Notes under the pieces: model-generated
Told to the model about the DNA's origin: nothing
The model's input: the letters and a program-made list of their open reading frames with translations, nothing else
Databases searched by the model: none
Translations under genes and position numbers: made by a program
Assembly (NCBI RefSeq): GCF_025993685.1
Contig: NZ_DAJPEN010000001.1
Coordinates: 2,914,001 to 2,978,000 of the forward strand
Length of the DNA stretch: 64,000 nucleotides
From: Bacteroides mediterraneensis
GTDB taxonomy: Bacteria > Bacteroidota > Bacteroidia > Bacteroidales > Bacteroidaceae
Direction of reading: 5' to 3'
Shown here: in pieces, positions 57,418-64,000 of the stretch
Position numbering within the stretch: the first letter of the stretch is position 1
Layout of the letters: the number at the start of each line of letters is the position of its first letter

Positions 57418-58437
57418 TTACCATACAGCTCCTTCTATCTTCTTTCCACGCCAGGCATAGAGCATATTGAAAAATAACCTTTTATAAAGTCGCCCCAGCC
57501 AAGCTGGCATACAATAATGCAAATCTCTCAATAGATAGGAGAAATTTATAATGTGTTTTCTATAGGCTATCAACGGAGACACATATCTCTGCAAATAAAA
57601 ATCTTTATAATATTTATTATACAGACCAATTTCTTTCTTCTGAAGCAATGAATACAGTATGCCACACTTTTTTCCTTCAATTATCTTATACTCAGAAACG
57701 CCCAATATTCTTCCTTCAGCTTTAATAAAATCGATGATTTTGTCAAAAGCCTTCAGATAAACGGTTACGTCATGTTCTATAGACATACTTGTCATAATAG
57801 ACGAACTTCTGACAAGATAATGATAAGTAACCTTATCTATGATGTACATTGACTGAGCCTTACATGCTAATTTAAAGCTCCAGATTACATCTTCATGCAA
57901 ATAACCTTCTTCAAAAGTCAAGCAGTTATCCAACAAGAAATCTTTCCGGCAAAGTTTATTCCATGCCATCACATACCATAATCCATTGGCGTAAGAGTCT
58001 AAAATCTGTTGACCGGACCATTCTACATTATGCAACTTCAAATCAGACTTTTCGCCATTAGAATATTGATAGTCACCCACTACCACATCATATTTTTTAT
58101 TCTGTAAAGGCTTTACCAAAGCTTCTATACAATCAGGGATGATATAATCATCACTATCCAAGAAATAGACATATTCCCCTGATGCTTTTTCCATGCCTGA
58201 GTTTCTGGCAGCAGACAAGCCTCTGTTTTTCTGATGAAAGATGATATGGGCATCTATAAAAGTATGACTGGTCAAATAGTCCTGAACAATAGTCATGCTA
58301 TCGTCTGAGCCACAATCATCCACAAGTATAAGTTCAATATGTTTATATGTCTGTCCACAAATTGAATCGAGACATTTTGTGATATATTGGCTTACGTTAT
58401 AGACCGGTACTATAATTGAAATCTTAGGATTATACAT
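57418..58437 (-). CDS. Glycosyltransferase family 2
   Basis: 339 residues. The GT-A core has ISIIVPVYNVSQYITKCLDSI, LVDDCGSDDSMTIV, KNRGLSAARNSGMEKASGEYVYFLDSDDYI and a later FEEGYLHEDVIWSFKLAC, which holds the probable catalytic acidic residues of this subgroup. The C-terminus is basic (LGRLYKRLFFNMLYAWRGKK) and may associate with the membrane. Part of the tightly packed AT-rich block. The donor sugar is unknown. Confidence 0.93.
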   Translation of the reverse strand: MYNPKISIIVPVYNVSQYITKCLDSICGQTYKHIELILVDDCGSDDSMTIVQDYLTSHTFIDAHIIFHQKNRGLSAARNSGMEKASGEYVYFLDSDDYIIPDCIEALVKPLQNKKYDVVVGDYQYSNGEKSDLKLHNVEWSGQQILDSYANGLWYVMAWNKLCRKDFLLDNCLTFEEGYLHEDVIWSFKLACKAQSMYIIDKVTYHYLVRSSSIMTSMSIEHDVTVYLKAFDKIIDFIKAEGRILGVSEYKIIEGKKCGILYSLLQKKEIGLYNKYYKDFYLQRYVSPLIAYRKHIINFSYLLRDLHYCMPAWLGRLYKRLFFNMLYAWRGKKIEGAVW

Positions 58438-58442
58438 TACAT

Positions 58443-59312
58443 TTAGTTTTTACAACAAACCGCATCCGTTATTTTTCTTACAATCCCCATATATTTTGAT
58501 GAGAACTTTCTTGCAAATATTCTGTCTGAATGTATCAGCTCATCATAATCCTCATCACGCCATACATAAGGATTGCCTCTTCGCCAATCTATTAACCTCA
58601 TGTGTCCTCTATAATTGGGAGAATAGTCATGGAGTTTGTGACGAAATTCAGAATTCCAACATTCTGTCTGGATAAAGACTTCATCGGGACAAAAGGTATG
58701 AGAATAGATTTTTCTAATTATATTTTCCCTTGATAACAGATACTCTGTAAAATCAGACGTAATGCTTGCCCATTGAGAGCCTTTGCGGAAATCAATATGT
58801 TTATTTCTTTTTATTCCTATACCTTCTTGAATGCGAATGAATGTGGCACGCATCAATCTTGTTATAAAGGCAAATCTTCCTACATTCTTAAAATCTTTTG
58901 GGAACAAATGCCATCGCATCATCTTTCGCCCCATCTCAGTCGACACATCATACAAACAAATGTCTATGAATTCTTGTCCTGCATTCTTATCAAAAAAATC
59001 ATGGATGTAATCCTGGCTTTTCAACGGAAGGTCTACACCTGACAATAAATGATAATAAGCGTAATGATGATTTGAATACGCAGCTCGTAATAGAGCAAGT
59101 TCAGCTTCTACTACACTAAAATCCGCCCAACAAACATTGATTCTCTTCTCAAGAATATATAACTTCGACTTAGATACTGACAGCTCTGGTAATTTATTCA
59201 ATTTAGCATCAAAATGAATATAAATATCATTGCGTTCATCATCCAATATGAAAATTAGATTTTTCAATAATTCCAGTTCATTATGTGCTATGATCAAATA
59301 TGCGTGTTTCAT
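58443..59312 (-). CDS. Glycosyltransferase family 14 (core-2/I-branching beta-1,6-GlcNAc-transferase-like)
   Basis: 289 residues from ATG 59312; the frame extends three codons to a TTG. The Branch-family signature is clear: HAYLIIAHNELELLKNLIFILDD, DIYIHFDAKLN, YAYYHLLSGVDLPLKSQDYIHDFF, and CPDEVFIQTECWNSEF with a conserved acidic pair. Bacterial members are found in capsule loci and may add a beta-linked GlcNAc or related branch. It suggests the polysaccharide is branched. Confidence 0.9.
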   Translation of the reverse strand: MKHAYLIIAHNELELLKNLIFILDDERNDIYIHFDAKLNKLPELSVSKSKLYILEKRINVCWADFSVVEAELALLRAAYSNHHYAYYHLLSGVDLPLKSQDYIHDFFDKNAGQEFIDICLYDVSTEMGRKMMRWHLFPKDFKNVGRFAFITRLMRATFIRIQEGIGIKRNKHIDFRKGSQWASITSDFTEYLLSRENIIRKIYSHTFCPDEVFIQTECWNSEFRHKLHDYSPNYRGHMRLIDWRRGNPYVWRDEDYDELIHSDRIFARKFSSKYMGIVRKITDAVCCKN

Positions 59313-59324
59313 TTCATTCAATCC

Positions 59325-60248
59325 TTATATAATCCGTCGCAAACTGGCCATTAAATTTAGCATTATATATGCGAGGTGATGGGGGCATCCCAAAATCATA
59401 CGCCAAACAAAAGGAAATGATTTCAAGACGCTTGAATTATCAGATAATATTTGTTGATATCTCAATAGTTTACTCATCCTGTCTGAATCTCCTTTTAAAA
59501 AGGAATCAAATAGGGATCTACGTAATAATTTTATATAGTGCTCAATTGTATTAGGCATAGGAGCTTTGGAATTGATAAGCTCGATAATGCCATAAATAAT
59601 ATAATAGGGCTCAAAATTATCACCTTTATATTTGTTACGGAAGTCTGGTATTTCATAATGATAAGTAATTTCTGGAATAAAAGTTACATGATTAATGTAT
59701 TGCAAATATTTACATACAAACATTTCATCTTCGAGAAATACAAACGACTCATCAAAATGAAGATGGTCTGCAACAATTATATCCTTTCGAAACAACTTAT
59801 TCCAAACGTATCCTATAACATAAACATCATAGAATAATTCGAGGAAATCTGAAACAGTTCCTTCAAACGGACGATTCTTTTTACTATTTGAAATACCTGT
59901 TGATTGTACAACTATTTTCACTTCATCTTTACAAGATTCTATAAAAGTACTCAACCAACAGCTATCCACATAATCATCTGAATCACAAAAGGCAATCCAT
60001 TTGCCATTTGCATGATCCAAGCCCAAATTTCTGGCAGAACTTACTCCACCGTTTTTTTTATGAAAAACATGTACTCGATGATCCTTTAATGCATAATCAT
60101 CACACATTTTTCCTGAAGAATCTGTACTTCCGTCATCAACAAGCAGCAATTCAAAATCAGAGAATGTCTGTGATAAAATACTGTCCACGCAACGAGCCAA
60201 TGTTTTCTCGGAATTATAAACTGGAACTATTACCGAAATACAACACAT
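59325..60248 (-). CDS. Glycosyltransferase family 2
   Basis: 307 residues. Core motifs: ISVIVPVYNSEKTLARCVDSILSQTFSDFELLLVDDGSTDSSG, KNGGVSSARNLGLDHANGKWIAFCDSDDYVD, and ESFVFLEDEMFVCKYL downstream. This is the classic GT2 arrangement of Bacteroides capsule enzymes. Very AT-rich. It ends 12 bp before the GT14 gene. Confidence 0.93.
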   Translation of the reverse strand: MCCISVIVPVYNSEKTLARCVDSILSQTFSDFELLLVDDGSTDSSGKMCDDYALKDHRVHVFHKKNGGVSSARNLGLDHANGKWIAFCDSDDYVDSCWLSTFIESCKDEVKIVVQSTGISNSKKNRPFEGTVSDFLELFYDVYVIGYVWNKLFRKDIIVADHLHFDESFVFLEDEMFVCKYLQYINHVTFIPEITYHYEIPDFRNKYKGDNFEPYYIIYGIIELINSKAPMPNTIEHYIKLLRRSLFDSFLKGDSDRMSKLLRYQQILSDNSSVLKSFPFVWRMILGCPHHLAYIMLNLMASLRRII

Positions 60249-60251
60249 AAA

Positions 60252-61379
60252 TCAGATTAAATTATATATACGTTGCATAGACTCTTGCACACTAAACGAC
60301 CGTGAATATTTTATGGCTTTTTCTGAATATTCTTTTCTTAAAGCCGTATCATCCATGATTCGTTTAAGACCTTTATAAATGCTGACCGGGGTTTCATCAA
60401 CCAAAATACCGGCGCCAGAGGCTGAAATAATTTCATTGGCACCTGTAATATTCGTTGCAACAACAGGACGCCCCAAACACAAGGCTTCGCATATTGTTAA
60501 GGGATAACCTTCAGATTCAGAAGTGTTTAGCAATAAGTCTGCTACTTTTAAATAGGGATAAACAGGTTTGATAAATCCTTTAAAAGAAACCACATTTGTG
60601 AGATTCCTATCTTGTACCTTTTTACGTAAATCGGTCTCTAACTCACCACTACCTAAAATCCACAATTCAAAATCATAATGTTCAGCCTTAAGCAGGCTTA
60701 TAGCCTCAATAGCTCGGTCATACCGTTTCTGCTGATTTAATCGCCCAACCATACAAATGGTGAACTTTTTCTTCTCTACAATTTTTGAATCTGCAAGCTT
60801 TTTAATCTCATCACAATCAATCAGATTATAGACTACCTCTAATTTATGATCTTCAAATTTATATATCTCCTTAAATCGGTCTTTTGCATCCCGCGATACG
60901 AATATGATTTTATCCATCTTCTGGTAACATTCATACTCATCTTGCTCATTGCTAAAAAAATCAAGAGACCAATGTTTCTTTTTAAAGTCAATATGCACCC
61001 AGGATATATTTCTATCTGCCTTATCAGATATGTAAGAATGCATCCTTACAGCCATTCCTTCCATAAAAGAAACAATGGTGTCAAAATGGCGTCCTCTCAA
61101 ACTCCATAATAAAGGTAAGCGACACAGAATCTGATATACAAGCCATTTACAATGCAGCATAATCATATACCTATAAAGTCGCTCTATCCACAGATTCTTC
61201 TTATGCAAATATATCAGTTCCACTTCATCCGGTATATCATTGATATATGGTCCTTCCTTACATTCAAGCAAGAGAGACACATTATATTTAGTGTAATCAA
61301 AATGCTTCAGAATGTCTATAAGAACTTTCTCCGCTCCTCCATTTAGCATGGCAGGCATAAGAAAAAGAATACGTCTCAT
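60252..61379 (-). CDS. Glycosyltransferase family 4
   Basis: 375 residues. N-terminal FLMPAMLNGGAEKVLIDILKHFD (the GGAEK loop of GT4). The C-terminal donor site has ICMVGRLNQQKRYDRAIEAISLL, LLNTSESEGYPLTICEALCLGRPVVATNITGANEII. Four base pairs separate it from the next gene. AT-rich block. Role: addition of one sugar of the repeat unit. Confidence 0.93.
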   Translation of the reverse strand: MRRILFLMPAMLNGGAEKVLIDILKHFDYTKYNVSLLLECKEGPYINDIPDEVELIYLHKKNLWIERLYRYMIMLHCKWLVYQILCRLPLLWSLRGRHFDTIVSFMEGMAVRMHSYISDKADRNISWVHIDFKKKHWSLDFFSNEQDEYECYQKMDKIIFVSRDAKDRFKEIYKFEDHKLEVVYNLIDCDEIKKLADSKIVEKKKFTICMVGRLNQQKRYDRAIEAISLLKAEHYDFELWILGSGELETDLRKKVQDRNLTNVVSFKGFIKPVYPYLKVADLLLNTSESEGYPLTICEALCLGRPVVATNITGANEIISASGAGILVDETPVSIYKGLKRIMDDTALRKEYSEKAIKYSRSFSVQESMQRIYNLI

Positions 61380-61406
61380 TATTTTAACAACTCGATTAAT
61401 AAATTC

Positions 61407-62546
61407 CTACAGTCTTCTTCCCGTAACAAAGGTAAGAACCGACGGGATATATTTTTTCATCAGCTCATAAAGTATTAACAACGAGCCGACTGTCACACCC
61501 ACACTTAATATATATACAAGAACATAACTATAATCACTACTGGGACGTAAAATCATATACATCAATTTTGTCACCCTTTGAGTTATCAATACATGACTAA
61601 TGTAGATAAAGAAACATGCAGAAGATAAAAAAGCACTATGTTTTACTCCATGCTCTAACAACCACTTGGATAAATTATATGCAAAAAACAAAAAGCCTAA
61701 GATACTAATAGTTTTTAGTCCGAAAGTCCATTCATGATATCCGTTCTTTACTACATAAAAGTATAAGATGGATGATATTGGATAAACCAATATAGACAAT
61801 AATTTAAGCGTTTTTTGTTGAAATATGATGTCTCTTTTATTAATACAGAGATAGGCTCCCAATGTGAAAAACAAAAAAGCCTCTGAAAAGCCGTATGACC
61901 CGAAACGCAAAGTTGGGAAAAGCCAAATGGCAGCTAATACCAAAACAAAATAAAACTTTGCACGACGAATTAAATAATACAATACTGGTGAAAATAAAGC
62001 AACTATCATCAAATCACGAACAAACCATAGTGGAGTATTTATAGGATCACCACTTAAAAATGTTGCTGCTTCTGTAGTATTATTTGGAACAGAAATGAAT
62101 AAATGTCCATTATAAGCCCAAAAACTTGACAATAGATTTTCCAGTGTCAAATTTAATGTTGTTTTATATGTTGCAAAGCCATTGCCACCATAAAAGCATT
62201 TTATAAGTCCTACAACGATTTCCATAAAATTCCAAATCAAATATGGAATCAATAATGTTTTTATTCTATTACGAAGTTTTTTAATATATCTTTGTTTTGT
62301 GAAATCATCTATTCCATAAAAGAATACATAACCAGAAATAAAAAAGAACACCGGGACACTGATTCCTCTGATAAAAGATTCAATAAATAACATTACATCT
62401 CCAAAGATACTTATATTAGCAGGATTAAATGTATGACCTCCGATAATAACTTTATTATTATTAAATACATGAACTGTCACAACAAACACAGCAAGTGGAA
62501 ATCTCATAAAATCAAGACATCTCGATTGTATATTTCTTTCTGCCAT
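61407..62546 (-). CDS. Membrane acyltransferase (acyltransferase family 3)
   Basis: 379 residues with about ten membrane helices. The N-terminal SRCLDFMRFPLAVFVVTVHVF fits the family pattern (D-x-x-R and a His in the first helix), followed by GISVPVFFFISGYVFFYG. It is the second acyltransferase of the locus, unlike the first in sequence, so two different O-acyl decorations are likely. Only 1 bp separates it from the upstream glycosyltransferase gene. Confidence 0.88.
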   Translation of the reverse strand: MAERNIQSRCLDFMRFPLAVFVVTVHVFNNNKVIIGGHTFNPANISIFGDVMLFIESFIRGISVPVFFFISGYVFFYGIDDFTKQRYIKKLRNRIKTLLIPYLIWNFMEIVVGLIKCFYGGNGFATYKTTLNLTLENLLSSFWAYNGHLFISVPNNTTEAATFLSGDPINTPLWFVRDLMIVALFSPVLYYLIRRAKFYFVLVLAAIWLFPTLRFGSYGFSEAFLFFTLGAYLCINKRDIIFQQKTLKLLSILVYPISSILYFYVVKNGYHEWTFGLKTISILGFLFFAYNLSKWLLEHGVKHSAFLSSACFFIYISHVLITQRVTKLMYMILRPSSDYSYVLVYILSVGVTVGSLLILYELMKKYIPSVLTFVTGRRL

Positions 62547-62547
62547 T

Positions 62548-63519
62548 TTATTTCCTCTTTACAATTATTTTTAGTTTCTTATATTCCATATCTTTTAAAT
62601 ATAACAAAGCTGCTTTTGTTCCATTAGTGAAAGCCTTAAAAGATTCTTTATTTCCCATTATAGCATTTATAGAAAATTTTAATGTCTGTATTCCATAAGT
62701 ATAAAATATTGCAAACACAGACCACATCTTCTTAATTATATTCTTTTCCGGCATAAATATAAAACGATGCCAAAAGATGATTTTGTTTCTGTACTCAGAA
62801 TAAATAACTTTACATGTTCTATCCACACTTCCTCCAGTTGAAGAACCAGCATCAAGATGAACTATTTCTGAATCATAAGATGTAAGAATCTTAAGACCAT
62901 TTAGATACATTTTGTAAAACATCACCTGATCATCAGGAAAAGCATACGGTGTCTCGTCTAACCATAATTCGTCTTCATATTTAATATTCAGAAAATCTTC
63001 TTTTCTGCATAAAAAACATGGACCTGCATTAGTTTGAGATTCATATACCGCTTTTTTCGGGTTATTTATATATGAAAAGCCAGCCGTTGGCAACACCTTA
63101 AATCCCCATCTGTTACCAAACAAACGGCATACCTCACGTCCAAAAACAGACAGTCGGATTTTCTCTTTTATCGACTTCTTATGATTATAGAAGACATACG
63201 GAGATATAACATCTCCTTTATATTGTTGAAGCTCACGGTATAAGGTCTCGACGCTTGTGGGAGGTAAATAAACATCATCATCTAGAAACAAAATGAACTC
63301 AGTATTAACCTCATTATAAGGTAATGCCCGTTGAGCAACCATTCCCTTTTTTACATAAATATAACGTTCCACTCCTACCGTTTCTGATGGCAATGGATAA
63401 CCTTCTGCTATATACACAATTATAGATAAAGGGGGCAAAGTTTGTCCTATAAGTGAATTCAATGTTTTCTGATAATATTCTCCTCCCCTTCCTAGTGTTC
63501 TTATTACAGCCGAGTACAT
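62548..63519 (-). CDS. Glycosyltransferase family 2
   Basis: 323 residues. YSAVIRTLGRGGEYYQKTLNSLIGQTLPP opens a GT2 domain of the divergent kind. The metal-site motif is FILFLDDDVYLPP, with NAGPCFLCRKEDFLNI and DETPYAFPDDQVMFYKMYLNG downstream. Cytoplasmic sugar transfer in repeat-unit assembly. AT-rich. Followed upstream by a 67-bp AT-rich gap. Confidence 0.88.
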   Translation of the reverse strand: MYSAVIRTLGRGGEYYQKTLNSLIGQTLPPLSIIVYIAEGYPLPSETVGVERYIYVKKGMVAQRALPYNEVNTEFILFLDDDVYLPPTSVETLYRELQQYKGDVISPYVFYNHKKSIKEKIRLSVFGREVCRLFGNRWGFKVLPTAGFSYINNPKKAVYESQTNAGPCFLCRKEDFLNIKYEDELWLDETPYAFPDDQVMFYKMYLNGLKILTSYDSEIVHLDAGSSTGGSVDRTCKVIYSEYRNKIIFWHRFIFMPEKNIIKKMWSVFAIFYTYGIQTLKFSINAIMGNKESFKAFTNGTKAALLYLKDMEYKKLKIIVKRK

Positions 63520-63586
63520 TCTTGTTTATTTAACAATAATTATAAAAAATGAATCAACATTTTTTTATTACTATAATTATAGAAAC

Positions 63587-64000
63587 TCAAAACCGTCTTT
63601 CAAATACATGTTTGAGTTTTAACATAAGATAGGGAAGATACCAAATCTTATTTTTTAAGCAAAAAAATATAAAGTCATCGATCCTATTATTAGGAGATGG
63701 TATATTCTTCTTAAAAAAATATGACCCTTCACTCCATTTATTCAAAATATTTTTTTTCTCAGAATAGGATATAAATTCACAACCATAAAGTCCTTTAACA
63801 TAAAATAGAATGTCCTTTAGATATTTTCGGTACAACTTTTCATCTAAATCATTACCTATATAATCAAGAACAGCTGTCTGCCAAAGCTCTATTTCAAGAA
63901 TTCTATGTTCCGAAAATGTATGACAAATAGAATTTGTATTCAAATTATTATGAAGATAGAAAGTATCTGTTATAAAAGAAATACTATGACATTGCTTTAA
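63587..64000 (-). CDS. C-terminal part of a protein cut by the right edge, probably a glycosyltransferase
   Basis: The frame is open from 64000 to the stop at 63587, giving 137 or more visible residues. An apparent start at 63943 is only a TTG codon inside the frame, so this is not a small gene. The visible end (RILEIELWQTAVLDYIG, a helical stretch, FYVKGLYGCEFISY, then NKIWYLPYLMLKLKHVFERRF) has the basic, helical look of the C-terminus of GT2 enzymes in such loci, but no catalytic motif is within view. The family call is therefore tentative. Confidence 0.5.
   Translation of the reverse strand, partial: LKQCHSISFITDTFYLHNNLNTNSICHTFSEHRILEIELWQTAVLDYIGNDLDEKLYRKYLKDILFYVKGLYGCEFISYSEKKNILNKWSEGSYFFKKNIPSPNNRIDDFIFFCLKNKIWYLPYLMLKLKHVFERRF

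Noticed and set aside
63587..63943. A complete 118-residue gene at the right edge
   Set aside because: Its apparent start is a TTG codon and the frame is open to the last base of the window, so it is the end of a larger truncated gene.
34413..64000. A phase-variable capsule locus with an invertible promoter and UpxY/UpxZ
   Set aside because: No UpxY/UpxZ-like gene and no pair of promoter-flanking inverted repeats found in the window; the operon head lies beyond the right edge, so this stays open outside the window.

Overview
The window looks like a chromosome segment of a gut member of the Bacteroidales, probably Bacteroides or Phocaeicola. The signs are SusC/SusD pairs, fimbrillin-type lipoproteins, DUF4493 and PCMD lipoproteins, Bacteroides-type promoters (TTG, about 20 bp, TAnnTTTG) and weak Shine-Dalgarno signals. 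I saw no rRNA, tRNA, insertion sequence, CRISPR array or phage gene.

Layout. (1) 1-2.7 kb, minus strand: an RND drug-efflux permease (cut by the left edge) and its periplasmic adaptor. (2) 3.1-7.1 kb, plus strand: housekeeping genes maeB and gdhA, with a 59-residue membrane protein between them. (3) 7.2-23.9 kb: an accessory island of outer-surface lipoproteins. A seven-gene minus-strand operon (7.2-16.4 kb) carries DUF4493 and PCMD lipoproteins and one small outer-membrane barrel. It faces a two-gene plus-strand operon (PCMD lipoprotein and barrel). A further PCMD lipoprotein is divergent from a large outer-membrane barrel receptor and an AraC-type regulator. The two divergent intergenic regions share a conserved promoter/upstream architecture, so the island is probably one regulon. 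(4) 23.9-34.3 kb, plus strand: a compact polysaccharide-utilisation locus with a membrane-anchored sensor/AraC regulator that lacks kinase and receiver domains, a GH31 glycosidase, SusC and SusD. Five 18-bp palindromes on an exact 22-bp period precede the regulator.

(5) 34.4-64 kb, minus strand throughout: a surface-polysaccharide locus that runs in from beyond the right edge. From right to left: glycosyltransferases, two acyltransferases and a Wzy-type polymerase (AT-rich, 54.1-64 kb); then GC-richer glycosyltransferases, a protein built of six helix-turn-helix-like repeats, and an initiating sugar-phosphate transferase; then a PqqD-like protein, a nucleotidyltransferase-like protein and an HPr-kinase-like protein; then Wza and Wzc; then a 71-residue acidic protein, a fimbrillin/degenerate PI-PLC lipoprotein, a fimbrillin/CotH-kinase lipoprotein and an OmpA protein; finally a signal-peptidase-like protein overlapping an ABC exporter. 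No Wzx flippase is visible.

The most unusual part is 34.4-48.6 kb. There, polysaccharide export genes are interleaved with genes reminiscent of peptide modification and export (PqqD-like, HPrK-like, S26-like peptidase, C39-less ABC exporter, small candidate substrate), but with no radical SAM enzyme. How these parts work together is inference. The individual family calls rest on motifs read by eye from translated sequence, and no database search was run.
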